64,000 nt of DNA from Halobacteriovorax sp. DA5 (GTDB taxonomy: Bacteria; Bdellovibrionota; Bacteriovoracia; Bacteriovoracales; Bacteriovoracaceae): NCBI RefSeq assembly GCF_002903145.1, contig NZ_PPDJ01000007.1:248001-312000 (forward strand). Direction: 5' to 3'. How positions within the stretch are numbered: position 1 is the first letter of the stretch; each line of letters begins with the position of its first letter. Positions 7,104 to 16,926 of the stretch are shown here, piece after piece. A program made the position numbers and the translations under genes. Under the pieces are notes generated by a model. It saw only the letters and a program-made list of their open reading frames with translations. It did not search any database and had not been told where the DNA came from.

Positions 7104-8765
7104 CTAATAAATTAGTCCGACCTTACCAACTTCTTGAGCTAGTTTAAAAATTAGAAGCGGATTAAAGCTAATAATTAAAGTAAAGATACAAAGCAAGATA
7201 CAGGAGATATAAGATCGAATAATAGAGACCTTTGAAAAAGACACAATAAACTCATGATACTCACCCCAAAACACTCCACTCCAAATTTTTACCATACTAT
7301 ATAAAGTAAAAAAGCTTCCTATAATCATTGGAATAATGATCCAAATAAGACGGCTCTCAGTTGCTATTTTAAAGAGACCTAATTTTGCCCAAAACCCAGA
7401 AAATGGTGGTATTCCAATAAGACTAGCAGCAGGAATCATAAAGAGAATAGCAATAACAGGAGATGTTTTTAGTAGTCCACCTAACCTAGAGATCTTCTCT
7501 GTATATGCAAAGTTTCTGATCAGGCCAGAAACGAAGAATAGATTTGTTTTAACTAAAATGTGATGAAAGATATAAAAAAGAGAACAAGAGAAACCAAGTT
7601 TCTTTATTGCCAAATCAGGGTGAAGACAAAAACTAACACCAACACCAATAAAACCAACCTGACTAATAATATGATAGCTTAAGATCTCTCTTAATTTGTT
7701 TTGAACAACTGCAAACCAAACACCGACAAGAAGAGTAAGAATCGCTAAAATTAGAATTGTCCAAAACAATTGAAGATCAGAAGGAAAAACCTGACCGAAG
7801 ACTCTAATCATTGCATAAAGGCCAAGTTTTGTTAGAAGTCCCGCCAAGACTCCGCTAAGTCCAGCTGAAAGTTTTGGATAACTTTCTGGCAGCCAGAAAA
7901 ATAATGGAAAAAATGCTGACTTAATTGCAAAAGCACCAAAGAGACAGATCGCAAGAGAGCGAACAAGGCCTGGGTCACTAGCGTATAATTGTGCCAATCT
8001 TTCGCTTAAAACCTTAAAGTCTAATGTATTTGTAAACTTATAAATGAGAGCAATTGAAATCAAGAAAATAAGTCCACTAATGAAATTTAGGAGTATATAC
8101 TTAAGACCGCTTTTAAGTCTTTTACGAGATGAATCAAGGACAACAAGTACATAACTACTCATTAGCGTAATTTCAAACCACACAAATAAATTAAAAAGAT
8201 CGCGAGTAAGAAAGGCACCAGTCAATCCCAGAAAGAGTGTATTGTACAAGAAGTGATAAATGCTTTTTTTCTCAACAGTAACACCTGGATAAGCGTAAAG
8301 CACACCAGTGAAGTATATTGCGCCGACAACGAAAATCATAACTCCTGAAAAAATATCATAACTTAAAGATATTCCAATTCCACTTTCCCAGCTTCCTACT
8401 ACAAATGTTGATGTTTGTTTAAATGAAAAAAGGAATAATCCAGAAATTATAAAATATAGAAGTGCAAATAAATTTGAAAAGAATAAGATCAACTTGTCTG
8501 ACTCCTTAAACAAGAGAGAAAAGGCAGCTGAAACAAGCGGTAGTATAAGAAAGACGATAAAAAAGTTCTGATGTATCACTACGCCTTCCCCTATTAAGCT
8601 TAGGCTTTCAATTCTATTTTTAAGCCTTGATACATCATCAATCTCCTTTCTCTTCCTTTTCAAATTGTTTATAAAGTCATTTTTACAAACATCTAACAAT
8701 TCTTTTCTCACTATCATTGGCTCCTTGTTTAGAACATCTAATACTTTTTTAAGTTCAGTACCCAT
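7104..8765 (-). CDS. mrpD: Na+/H+ antiporter subunit MrpD/MnhD-like, with N-terminal extension
   Basis: The 553-residue product is a proton-translocating NADH-dehydrogenase-N-like (MrpD/NuoN) protein. Hydrophobic helices run from about residue 65 to the end, and the conserved core includes GLTGAFLTRDLFNLFVWFEI, the FWLPESYP segment and GLLTKLGLYA. Unusually, about 60 soluble, charged residues precede the first helix; MrpD normally starts in the membrane. I chose ATG 8765 (or GTG 8768) because AGGAGGAG lies at the right distance and the upstream gene stops at 8771. An internal GTG before IHQNFFIVF could give a normal-length MrpD. MrpA, B and C are absent upstream, so the complex encoded here is incomplete. 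Confidence 0.85.
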   Translation of the reverse strand: MGTELKKVLDVLNKEPMIVRKELLDVCKNDFINNLKRKRKEIDDVSRLKNRIESLSLIGEGVVIHQNFFIVFLILPLVSAAFSLLFKESDKLILFFSNLFALLYFIISGLFLFSFKQTSTFVVGSWESGIGISLSYDIFSGVMIFVVGAIYFTGVLYAYPGVTVEKKSIYHFLYNTLFLGLTGAFLTRDLFNLFVWFEITLMSSYVLVVLDSSRKRLKSGLKYILLNFISGLIFLISIALIYKFTNTLDFKVLSERLAQLYASDPGLVRSLAICLFGAFAIKSAFFPLFFWLPESYPKLSAGLSGVLAGLLTKLGLYAMIRVFGQVFPSDLQLFWTILILAILTLLVGVWFAVVQNKLREILSYHIISQVGFIGVGVSFCLHPDLAIKKLGFSCSLFYIFHHILVKTNLFFVSGLIRNFAYTEKISRLGGLLKTSPVIAILFMIPAASLIGIPPFSGFWAKLGLFKIATESRLIWIIIPMIIGSFFTLYSMVKIWSGVFWGEYHEFIVSFSKVSIIRSYISCILLCIFTLIISFNPLLIFKLAQEVGKVGLIY

Positions 8766-8770
8766 CACTA

Positions 8771-9667
8771 CTAACTCCTCCTTTTTATTGCCAAAAAGCA
8801 TTCAAATTTTAATAGTTGTAGCTTAAGAAACAATTTCCAGAAACTAATTACCCCATCAAACAGATCTCCTGTAATGACAATATCTTGTTTACTAAAATCA
8901 CTTAAATTTGAAACAAAATAGCTATCATAAAATGAATCACCTACTATCTTCATCCCTTCAATACTATCTTTGAAACCCATTTCCACTTTACTAGTTTCAA
9001 CAATTGGAAATCCATTGTATAAGACTGCATTAGAAAAATTTGGTTTTATGTAATAGTTGAAAATATTAGTTCTAATTTGCTTTGAATATTTAGACTCTAT
9101 CCCTCTTATTGGATAGCAAGATTTGTTAAAAATTGGCTCTAAAGAATGCAATGTTCTTGGACAATTTAACATACAAGTTCCATACAACCTCCCTGTTCTC
9201 TGCCATGCAATCCTAGAAAAATAGCTTAAGTATGTAATCCCTAAAATTTTCATAGTTTTTCCATTTAATTTATTTTTTGTGTTCCCCATAGAAATACCAA
9301 AAACTAGTGTAGAAATATCCTCACTATTAATAAGCATACTAGCATTGAATGCAATAGCTTCTCCTTGGTATACTAGGATAGTTATCACACCTCCATTTTT
9401 CATAAAATCAGTGAAACACTCTTTGGAGCCAAGAAATTTATAATTAAAGTTTTCTCCATTCCTTTCCAGCACAATACATCTAACTACTGTAACTAAGTAT
9501 CTGGAAGCATCAAAAACAGTTTGTATACTTTTTTCATCAAAGACATAGACTTCAGCATCCATAAATCTTTCCTTATAGATATAAGCAAAATTCTTAGCAA
9601 CTAATTCTTCTAGGTACATCATTTTCAAATCTTTCAAGTTATTCTTTGTACTAATTTCAAAAGGCAC
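8771..9667 (-). CDS. Unrecognised protein heading the Mrp-type operon
   Basis: This is a soluble protein of about 298 residues without signal peptide. I favour GTG 9667 (reading VPFEIST) because AAAGGAG lies 6 bases before it, while the ATG at 9673 directly abuts that SD. Residues about 130-185 contain a Gly/Lys-rich turn and a segment (RLYGTCMLNCPRTLH) faintly reminiscent of acyl-CoA acyltransferase (GNAT-like) folds; I cannot assign it. The stop is 2-5 bases before the mrpD start, so it is co-transcribed in the place normally held by mrpA, B and C. Confidence 0.6.
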   Translation of the reverse strand: MPFEISTKNNLKDLKMMYLEELVAKNFAYIYKERFMDAEVYVFDEKSIQTVFDASRYLVTVVRCIVLERNGENFNYKFLGSKECFTDFMKNGGVITILVYQGEAIAFNASMLINSEDISTLVFGISMGNTKNKLNGKTMKILGITYLSYFSRIAWQRTGRLYGTCMLNCPRTLHSLEPIFNKSCYPIRGIESKYSKQIRTNIFNYYIKPNFSNAVLYNGFPIVETSKVEMGFKDSIEGMKIVGDSFYDSYFVSNLSDFSKQDIVITGDLFDGVISFWKLFLKLQLLKFECFLAIKRRS

Positions 9668-10087
9668 AAGCATCTCCTTTCTCAGAAACTGAGATTAATA
9701 GATTTTAAAATTGAAATAATTAAATTGAACTAGCTAGTTATGAAAATTGGGTATAATACCAAAGTAAATTACAAAAATATTATGACAACAGAATGTTGCT
9801 TAATCTTTTTTTGAATAGATCCCATGAATTAATTATACTAAAAAACTTGACTACTCGCAACGACGATTAATAGCTACGAACAGACAAATTGATCAATTGC
9901 GAGCAATTACAACCAATTAAGAAAATTGAAAAAAAGTTATTAAAAAAAATAATAAGTTGAAAAATTGTTATTAAAAAATATCGCATTAAATTTTACGAAA
10001 ACATAAAAAAATAAAGAAAGCTTGAGTTAATTTAAGTATAAAAAGTCCCGAAATTAATTAAGTCAATAACACCATTGGGAGGATAAA
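9668..10087. other. Very AT-rich divergent intergenic region
   Basis: No gene is visible in this 420-bp stretch between the mrp-operon head gene (-) and the PH-domain gene (+). It is extremely A/T-rich, particularly 9920-10020, and must hold both promoters. Short inverted segments occur around 9885-9905 (CAATTG repeats), but I see no clear operator. Confidence 0.4.
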
Positions 10088-10513
10088 ATGGAAAAAGACT
10101 TAAGAAATGGAGAGGTACTAATTGCATCAAGAGAAATTCCTATTACATTTTGGATTGGTGAAGCGATAAGATGTTTTACAATTATTGGTATTCCATTCGC
10201 ATTAATGAATGTACTTCGAGTACTTACAAACTCTTTTGATGTCACAAACAAAAGAGTATTTGGAAAAGTTGGGCTATTTGGAACAAATGAATACGATGTT
10301 GCACTGGATAAAATTAACAGTGTTATGTCAGCCCAGGGTATTTTTCAAAAAATATTAAATTATGGGTACCTAGTAGTTTTAGACAATTCGGGTACAGAAT
10401 TCGCTGTTCTTTGTGCATCACCAACGACATTAAAGAAGCAAGTTTTCTCAGTACAAGATAAGTTCAAAGAAGAACAACTTCAAAATATGGCAAAGGCAAT
10501 TAAGTCAGCATAA
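10088..10513 (+). CDS. Bacterial PH-domain protein
   Basis: The 141-residue protein has one hydrophobic segment (about residues 20-42, EAIRCFTIIGIPFALMNV) and a bacterial PH-like fold (residues about 45-115). The pattern FDVTNKRVFGKVGLFGTNEYDVALDKINSV matches the family's usual (y)vTnrRv..k.Gl...k..ev.l.kIesv core. A GGAGG-type SD (GGGAGGAT) precedes ATG 10088. Function is likely membrane-associated; no substrate is known. It is followed by a hairpin, so it is probably monocistronic. Confidence 0.8.
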   Translation: MEKDLRNGEVLIASREIPITFWIGEAIRCFTIIGIPFALMNVLRVLTNSFDVTNKRVFGKVGLFGTNEYDVALDKINSVMSAQGIFQKILNYGYLVVLDNSGTEFAVLCASPTTLKKQVFSVQDKFKEEQLQNMAKAIKSA

Positions 10514-10520
10514 TAGTTCT

Positions 10521-10542
10521 GGCCTCAGATAAAAATGAGGCC
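10521..10542 (+). terminator. Hairpin after the PH-domain gene
   Basis: GGCCTCA (10521-10527) and TGAGGCC (10536-10542) form a perfect 7-bp GC-rich stem with an 8-base A-rich loop 8 bases after the stop; the following AACTTAACT is a poor T-run. Confidence 0.55.
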
Positions 10543-10561
10543 AACTTAACTATCCTTAAGT

Positions 10562-10969
10562 ATGAAAAAACATGATTTAGGTTTCACAGAGTCATTTCTT
10601 GAAGAAATGCAAGACGAACAAAACAATGTAAGATTGGCCAATAAAAAGGCCATATGGGGGGAGCTTGCCTCCTATATTCTTTTCGTCTCTGAAGTTATCA
10701 AAAATATTCTTTTCTATATTAAGTTTTTCAAAATAAGTAACTATGACGTTAGAGAGTTATTTTTTATAACAGCAATTATCGGACTTATATCTTTACTAAT
10801 CATTATTGTGAATTATATACGGATAGAAAGATTATTAAACAACAAAAAGCTAGCAACACATAACTATCTAATCATACTAGGTTACCTAATATATGGTTCG
10901 TATTCAAATATACTACTAAATATATTTTTTTATTTCTTAACTATTGAAAGTTTTTTTTCAATAAGATAA
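10562..10969 (+). CDS. Small membrane protein of unknown function
   Basis: The 135-residue product has a charged N-terminus (to about residue 30) and about four hydrophobic segments (residues 35-50, 66-83, 100-117 and the C-terminus). No motif is recognised. No good SD precedes ATG 10562 and the leader after the hairpin is short. Its 3' end overlaps the 3' end of the P-type ATPase gene by 29 bp in convergent orientation. Confidence 0.55.
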   Translation: MKKHDLGFTESFLEEMQDEQNNVRLANKKAIWGELASYILFVSEVIKNILFYIKFFKISNYDVRELFFITAIIGLISLLIIIVNYIRIERLLNNKKLATHNYLIILGYLIYGSYSNILLNIFFYFLTIESFFSIR

Positions 10970-13421
10970 GAACAAAACCAAAAATAATTGCACAAACTTT
11001 TGCCCAATCCACAAGATGCAAAGGTGTCAGATGAAGTACCTTATCCATTAATGAACTGTGAATGAGGACAATAGTCATAATTGTAGTCATTACGATGATA
11101 AGCTTTGCTGTAATAGTTCTTCCTCCTGTTAAGGCAACAACGATCCCAGCACTCCAAAGAGAAAGTAATGCCATCACCTTAGCACGGCCGTGAGCGACAT
11201 TTTCGCCCTCAGCGACTGCGCTAATATAGAAGATAACAAGGATGATTGTTAAACCAAGCCCGATGCCCAAGATGATTACTAAGTCTCTTCGATTAAAAAA
11301 GGATTTTCGAGTCGTGAGTTCCTGACGACGAGGGCCCTGCTTAGCATCTTGCTGAAATGCAAATAGAGCTATTGGATGAATGATAAGTTCGAGCCATACC
11401 ACGTGGATCGGTAAATAAAGCAGAGGGTAACCTAGTAACGGAATAATTGCGGCCGTAAGAACAAATGGCATATGAATAAGTAAAAGATACTTGAAGCTCA
11501 TTCTTAGGTTTTCAAAAAGTTGCTTTCCTTCTCGAATTGCATTAACGATCGTACTAAAATTATCGTCTGTGAGGATGATTGAAGAGACTTCCCTTGCACT
11601 TCTTGTTCCTCTTAGTCCCATTGCCACTCCAATATCGGCGGCCTTAAGAGCAGGGACATCGTTTACTCCATCACCAGTAACGACAACTAACTCACCAACT
11701 CTCTTTAAACTCTCGACGATTCTAAGTTTTTGAATAGGATTACACCTTGCTACAATATCGACACTCTTAAAAAAGTTCGGATTCTTTAATATCCACTTAT
11801 CTTCGAGTTTTTCTGGTTCAAGTTCGGCCGAAACGATAATGGGTTTAGAATCAATCAATCCCACATCTTTTGCAATTGCACCTGCAGTGTCGGGGTGATC
11901 ACCGGTTATCATAAGCACTTTAATTGCATTATCCTTACAATAATTTATTGCTTCTTTCACTTCTGGTCGCGCTGGATCTTCAAATGCAAGGATTCCATAA
12001 AGTGTGATTCCGCCTTCTGGCTCTAAGCAAGATTCCACACCTGCTTGCGACACCAGAGTGGCGCCAACAGCTAACACTTTATGTCCCCCCTTCGCTAGAT
12101 TCTCAACTTCTTTTATCCACTTAAGTTTTTCATTTTGTGAAAGGTCTGACTTTGACAAGACAACCTCAGGCGAGCCCTTAATGGCACAAATTAAATCATT
12201 ATCGTAAAGAAAGAACCCAGACTCACGCTTTCGATCTTCTGTAAATGGAATAACATTTAATCTCTTAGGGATATTGATCCCTCTAAGTTTTGCTTCACTT
12301 ATCAGAGCGATATCGACAGGATCACTGCCTTCAGCATTAGATGCCGCTAAGGCCATTAGCAAAATTTGAGTTTGAGAAAAGTTATCTGATGTAACAAAGT
12401 GGGCCAACTCGAGCTTACCAATGGTTATGGTACCGGTCTTATCGGTACAGATTTGAGTGACACGACCGATATTTTCAACGGATACGGCCCTTCTAACGAG
12501 AGCATGGTGCTTTGCTAATCGGTAAACACCAACACCTAAAAAGAATGAGAACACGACAGGAAACTCTTCAGGCAAAGCGGCCACGGCCAGGACTGCAGCA
12601 CTTAAGAGTGCGTCGAGCCATCCATGTCCTTGATAAAATCTGATTGCAGCAATGGCCAAACATAGAACGACAGAAGCATAGACCAATAAACGTGTGAGTT
12701 CTAAAATTGCTGACTGAAGAGGTGTTCTTTCGTGAGAAATTTTAACAACAGACTGAACAATTTCACCATAGGAAGTACTCTTGCCAGTAGATAATACCCT
12801 TAAGATTCCCTTGCCTGTTAAGACCCTTGTTCCAGCAAAGCCTAAAACACTTGTCTCTACGAAGGCCTCTCCACTCGTGACAAAGGGGTCAAATTCAATC
12901 GAAGATTTTTTTACGGGAAATGCCTCTCCTGTTAAGACTGACTCATCAACCTGTAACGAGTCCACTTCTTCCCAATAACCATCGGCCGGTAAGAAGAGAT
13001 TCTTACTTGAGAGCACAACGAGGTCTCCCGGAACAATATCAAGAGAGTCCACGATAACCACCTTGCCTTCCCTGAGGAGCGTAACTTTTGAAGAGAGCTG
13101 ACTTCTAAGCCCAGCAGTTGATGCTTGCGTTCGAAAGTGAAGAAAAGCATCCATGAAGATAAGTGGCAATGTAGCTAGAATTAAAATAAGGGATTCGCTA
13201 AATTCCCCAATAAAGTAGAAAACTGCAGAGATGCTGACAAGGAACCAAACCATAGGGTCCTTCAGCGTATCCACAATAAGCTCAAGCCACGGACTGCCTA
13301 CTCGTTCGACAATTTCATTTGTTCCAAATTTTGAGCGCTGCTTTGTGACTTCCTTCTCATCTAGTCCAGAGGAGCGACCGATGAGGCTGACTATATTACG
13401 AAATGAGATTTTCCTTTGCAT
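10941..13421 (-). CDS. P-type cation-transporting ATPase (P2-like)
   Basis: The product is about 826 residues from ATG 13421; a TTG at 13445 in frame is an alternative start, and residue numbers here follow that longer form. Motifs in order: N-terminal cation-ATPase domain, LTGEAFPV in the actuator domain (near residue 171, TGEA rather than TGES), AVAALPEEFPVVF in the ion-binding fourth helix, the phosphorylated Asp335 in CTDKTGT, KGSPEVV in the nucleotide domain, MITGDHPDTA, and GDGVNDVPALKAADIGVAMG. The PEEFP version of the helix motif and the length fit the Ca2+/cation-type P2 ATPases of many bacteria; ion specificity cannot be read. Confidence 0.93.
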   Translation of the reverse strand: MQRKISFRNIVSLIGRSSGLDEKEVTKQRSKFGTNEIVERVGSPWLELIVDTLKDPMVWFLVSISAVFYFIGEFSESLILILATLPLIFMDAFLHFRTQASTAGLRSQLSSKVTLLREGKVVIVDSLDIVPGDLVVLSSKNLFLPADGYWEEVDSLQVDESVLTGEAFPVKKSSIEFDPFVTSGEAFVETSVLGFAGTRVLTGKGILRVLSTGKSTSYGEIVQSVVKISHERTPLQSAILELTRLLVYASVVLCLAIAAIRFYQGHGWLDALLSAAVLAVAALPEEFPVVFSFFLGVGVYRLAKHHALVRRAVSVENIGRVTQICTDKTGTITIGKLELAHFVTSDNFSQTQILLMALAASNAEGSDPVDIALISEAKLRGINIPKRLNVIPFTEDRKRESGFFLYDNDLICAIKGSPEVVLSKSDLSQNEKLKWIKEVENLAKGGHKVLAVGATLVSQAGVESCLEPEGGITLYGILAFEDPARPEVKEAINYCKDNAIKVLMITGDHPDTAGAIAKDVGLIDSKPIIVSAELEPEKLEDKWILKNPNFFKSVDIVARCNPIQKLRIVESLKRVGELVVVTGDGVNDVPALKAADIGVAMGLRGTRSAREVSSIILTDDNFSTIVNAIREGKQLFENLRMSFKYLLLIHMPFVLTAAIIPLLGYPLLYLPIHVVWLELIIHPIALFAFQQDAKQGPRRQELTTRKSFFNRRDLVIILGIGLGLTIILVIFYISAVAEGENVAHGRAKVMALLSLWSAGIVVALTGGRTITAKLIIVMTTIMTIVLIHSSLMDKVLHLTPLHLVDWAKVCAIIFGFVLILLKKNFQ

Positions 13422-13553
13422 AAGCTCTATAAGTTTAGAACACAAAAGTAATATAGAGGACTAAAGAGGACTAAAGAAGCCTTAATCTAATTTCCAGAAT
13501 AATTAGGCCTTCATTCATAAATGATTCAAATATAATTTTATATGGGAATTATT

Positions 13554-14078
13554 ATGAGAGTTTTTGTCGCCATTGATTTACCCAAAGACGCAAAGGAAAA
13601 ATTGAAGAATGTGAAGATGGTCCATGCTAAATTTCACCGCTATCCTGCGGAAAATCTCCACTTAACCTTGAAATTCATTGGCGAGGTTTCAGATGAATTA
13701 TTAGAACAAATCAAAGAGCAGCTTGATACAATTAACTTCTCATCTTTTCCATTGAGCTTCAAGGCCTTGGGCCACTTTCATCCTCATCGTCGCGGTACTC
13801 CCATTTGGATGGGTGTCGAAAATAATGAAGAGCTAATGAAGCTACAGGCAAAAATAGAAGAGGTTCTCCAAGACCTAGAACTAAAAATGGATAAGATGAA
13901 ATTCACCCCTCACCTCACTTTGGGCAGAATGGAGCGAGGAACTAGTGAGGATGAAGTAGAAGAGTTTATTCAAACACTTCACATACCTGAATTTAGTATT
14001 GAAACTAAAGAGTTTATCTTATTTCATAGTCATTCAACCAAAAATGGTGTTGAATACCTTCCATTAGAAACTTTCTAA
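13554..14078 (+). CDS. thpR: RNA 2',3'-cyclic phosphodiesterase (2H family)
   Basis: The product of about 174 residues begins MRVFVAIDLP, the usual start of ThpR/LigT; ATG 13542 four codons upstream is a less likely start. The two HxTL motifs that define the 2H phosphoesterase fold are present (HLTLKFIGEV near residue 40 and HLTLGRM near residue 120). The family opens 2',3'-cyclic phosphates, historically through tRNA half ligation. It is directly followed by the metallopeptidase gene 15 bp downstream, so they probably share an mRNA. Confidence 0.92.
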   Translation: MRVFVAIDLPKDAKEKLKNVKMVHAKFHRYPAENLHLTLKFIGEVSDELLEQIKEQLDTINFSSFPLSFKALGHFHPHRRGTPIWMGVENNEELMKLQAKIEEVLQDLELKMDKMKFTPHLTLGRMERGTSEDEVEEFIQTLHIPEFSIETKEFILFHSHSTKNGVEYLPLETF

Positions 14079-14093
14079 CTAATCGGAGTGGGT

Positions 14094-14606
14094 ATGCCTA
14101 TTGAAAAGTACTTTCGACATTATCCGGAACATTTGAAACAGCAAATCCAGGATTTGATTGCCAGTGGTAATCTTAGGTCATACCTCTTAAATAAGTACCC
14201 ACATCCGCATGAAATCAACTCTGACAAATTACTCTACAAGTATGCAAATGAGCTTAAGGACAAGTACATGCGTAATGTCCCTCAATTGAGTAAGGTCATC
14301 TATGAAAAACAAAAAGACCTCGTTAACGATGCTCTTGGTACCCACACTTATATTAGTCGAAATCATGGTGGTAAGTTAAAGAAGAAGCACGAGATGAGAA
14401 TCTCACGCACTCTAAAAGATGCTCCTCGAGAGATGCTTGAAATGCTTGTTGTTCACGAACTGGCCCACTTTAAGGAAAAGGACCATAACAAGGCCTTTTA
14501 TAAACTTTGTGAGTATATGCAGCCTAATTATCATCAAGTTGAGTTCGACCTGCGCCTTTATCTTGTTCTGTTAGATCAGGGGATGACTCTATATTCTAGA
14601 GATTAA
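14094..14606 (+). CDS. YgjP-like/SprT-like zinc metallopeptidase domain protein
   Basis: The 170-residue protein starts at ATG 14094 after GGAGTGGG. The zinc motif VVHELAHFKEKDH (near residue 122) supplies HExxH and a third His, followed by FYKLCEYMQPNYHQVEFDLRL as in the DUF45/YgjP group. The first 80 residues are helical and basic. The family is cytoplasmic and of unknown substrate. The 3' end overlaps the 3' end of the minus-strand M14 gene by 18 bp. Confidence 0.85.
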   Translation: MPIEKYFRHYPEHLKQQIQDLIASGNLRSYLLNKYPHPHEINSDKLLYKYANELKDKYMRNVPQLSKVIYEKQKDLVNDALGTHTYISRNHGGKLKKKHEMRISRTLKDAPREMLEMLVVHELAHFKEKDHNKAFYKLCEYMQPNYHQVEFDLRLYLVLLDQGMTLYSRD

Positions 14607-15485
14607 ATAATCAAGCCCACCAACAATAGCTGCGACCTGTGCATTTACACAATCCTCGTCGGTAACCTTTGGACTATCGGGATAGACTTCAGTCGTTGTA
14701 CAAAACTTTGCATTGGAAAAAGATGCACAGAGATGAAGTTTCTTTAGGGCATAATTGATAACCCCCTCTTGTTCAACAGCAGATCCTATAATCTTGCCAC
14801 TTTCATCAGCAGGAGCAATATGTGTGACCTTGCGAACTGAATCAATGATCGCCTTTTGAAACTCAGGAGTAGGATTATCACTATCATCAACAAGATAGAA
14901 TCCATCAGGGATATCCCAAACATCTTGAGGAATTCCATCCCTCTTCTCTAGGGCCGGCCTAAAGATAGTATTGTCAGTATCTGTCGTCTCATGAAGATCA
15001 AAATGGGCAAAGATCTCAACACCTAAATCAGAAATGGCCTTCATAACGAGGTTACACTCTGGTGCTGGCCCATTTACATAGAAGGAGCGATTTGGATCAA
15101 CTGTCTTTGGGTTCCAACGATTGATGGTCTCATACCCCCAGGGGCTGATACATGGAGTAACGATGAAGTTAAATGAATCAATATAATTTAAAGCTTCTCT
15201 TTCTAGAAAACCAAGGGCACCGTGAACTCCACTAGTTTCATAACCATGGACACCACCAGTAATCAGAACCGTTCTTTTATCTGGTGAAGAGTTCTTACTT
15301 TTAATGATAAAAAGTGGATACTTTTCTTCATCATATGGAAGAGCGCCATATTGTAAAATTTCAAAATGCTCTTCTAACTTTTTGATCTTTGAAACGACTT
15401 CTTCAAGATACGATCTCTTGATCGTTTGTTCTTTGAACCACTTTTCTTTTTCGCTTTCGCCCCATGGGACTATTTTCGTTGTCAT
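14589..15485 (-). CDS. M14-family zinc carboxypeptidase-like protein
   Basis: The 298-residue cytoplasmic protein has the M14 fold markers: GGVHGYETSGVHGA (zinc ligands His and Glu of HxxE, near residue 80), NRWNPKTVDPNRSF (substrate-binding Asn-Arg region), FDLHETTDTD (third zinc ligand His) and TTEVYPDSP near the C-terminus (candidate catalytic Glu). No signal peptide is present. A close paralog lies at 23158-24039, most residues being identical by eye, which points to duplication. It is immediately downstream of the HD-like gene (2-bp gap). Confidence 0.88.
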   Translation of the reverse strand: MTTKIVPWGESEKEKWFKEQTIKRSYLEEVVSKIKKLEEHFEILQYGALPYDEEKYPLFIIKSKNSSPDKRTVLITGGVHGYETSGVHGALGFLEREALNYIDSFNFIVTPCISPWGYETINRWNPKTVDPNRSFYVNGPAPECNLVMKAISDLGVEIFAHFDLHETTDTDNTIFRPALEKRDGIPQDVWDIPDGFYLVDDSDNPTPEFQKAIIDSVRKVTHIAPADESGKIIGSAVEQEGVINYALKKLHLCASFSNAKFCTTTEVYPDSPKVTDEDCVNAQVAAIVGGLDYLISRI

Positions 15486-15487
15486 TC

Positions 15488-16846
15488 TTAGGCCAATTTC
15501 TTAGTTAACATTTTAAAAGGCTCTTTAAATGGTACATACGCATATTTTTCTTCTAAAACTTCTGCAGCTTTTCTCAGTACCGACCTCTTTAGGCCTCTTT
15601 GAATTATATAAGAAGCAAGATCATTACAAAGAATAAAAATTGCAGAAATTAAAGTTATTTTCTTTCCACGAAGACCAACAGGAAAACCACTTCCATCAGG
15701 CTGTTCATGATGCTGATGAAGAATAAAATCAACCTCTGGGTATTTAGTAAATAAACTTGCTAACTCACCTTCTCTCACAGGGTGAATCTTAAACTCTTCC
15801 TGTTCATCTTCAGAAAACATTCTTAGATTTGGATCTTTAACTGAATTTATCTTACACAAGTCATCATTTTCTAATGTTGAATCACACAAGAGTGCACTGA
15901 GTATAATTTTAGATCTTGTCCCACTTGCCTTATAATTGATGGATTCTAGGATACTACATCCAAATAGAGATGTAAGAATGCTCTTTTCAGCAACGTCTCC
16001 CGCGCTAAATGGAAACTTTCCAAGCAGGGCCAATAAATCCGGCTCCTTTTCAATTACGTACTCACATTTTTCAATCACCTTATCAACTAGAGATAAAACA
16101 GCATCCCCAGTACCAATCCATCTTAAGTACGAATGGATGATACCAACTGATCGAATTAGGTTCTCAAGCAATACTTTTGTATCCTTATACTTATCAAGCG
16201 TAATATACATCTCTGTAATAGCATCTTCTAGAACTTGTAGCTGATCACTTTTATAGAGATATACAAACTTAACTTTTCTTTTAACAAAACTTTGAATTAA
16301 AGCTTCAGTGATAAGAGTATTTTTCTTAATCACTTTCATAAATTTATTTGAAGAAAATTTAATATATGCATCCGCTGGTATTGATTTAAATAAATATAAA
16401 CTTCGAAGCTTTAATGGAGCAAATTCAGATTCATCGATTTCAATCAAGGCCGCACTTTCTTCAATTCTTTTATATTTTAATATGATATCCATAAACACAT
16501 TTTCTAGTGCGTCTTCATTAAAAGGATATTCAAGGTGATGGGCCACGGCCATCATCTCTTCATCGAGTTGGGATTCTACATTTCCAGCATATAGCGATGA
16601 GTTTCCAAAGAATACAAAATCAATACTATCGACAAGTTCACTATATGCAGTCATTAGATCAAGCGCTTCTATATCCTTATTTTCAACATCAATTAAAGCA
16701 ATATGAAATGGACCTTTACTCAATACTTGATCGATAGCCTCATCTTTAGAGTTCACCTTTACTATCTCGATTTCTTTAGGAAGGTTACTTCTTAGATAAT
16801 TGTCTTTATTGATATCTTCATCAGTAATATATAATGCTCTTATCAT
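15488..16846 (-). CDS. Degenerate receiver plus HD-GYP-like protein
   Basis: The 452-residue protein has an N-terminal receiver-like domain (residues 1-125; IALIDVEN with Asp53 where phosphorylation would occur) and a C-terminal HD-GYP-like domain. The usual HD pair is replaced by CD (Cys321-Asp322), while His355 and HQHHEQPDGSGFP (His379, His380; GFP for GYP) remain. It may therefore bind but not cleave cyclic di-GMP. A paralog is encoded divergently at 16927. Such pairs are common in predatory Bdellovibrionota. Confidence 0.8.
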   Translation of the reverse strand: MIRALYITDEDINKDNYLRSNLPKEIEIVKVNSKDEAIDQVLSKGPFHIALIDVENKDIEALDLMTAYSELVDSIDFVFFGNSSLYAGNVESQLDEEMMAVAHHLEYPFNEDALENVFMDIILKYKRIEESAALIEIDESEFAPLKLRSLYLFKSIPADAYIKFSSNKFMKVIKKNTLITEALIQSFVKRKVKFVYLYKSDQLQVLEDAITEMYITLDKYKDTKVLLENLIRSVGIIHSYLRWIGTGDAVLSLVDKVIEKCEYVIEKEPDLLALLGKFPFSAGDVAEKSILTSLFGCSILESINYKASGTRSKIILSALLCDSTLENDDLCKINSVKDPNLRMFSEDEQEEFKIHPVREGELASLFTKYPEVDFILHQHHEQPDGSGFPVGLRGKKITLISAIFILCNDLASYIIQRGLKRSVLRKAAEVLEEKYAYVPFKEPFKMLTKKLA

Positions 16847-16926
16847 TTCTGATCTCCTAACAACTTTAGCTTAATTAAATTAAATAATAGTATATAATAC
16901 ATATGAATTATTACGATGGGAATTAT

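Noticed and set aside
13231..13464. Plus-strand open frames inside the P-type ATPase gene
   Set aside because: They are shadows of a clearly conserved minus-strand gene.
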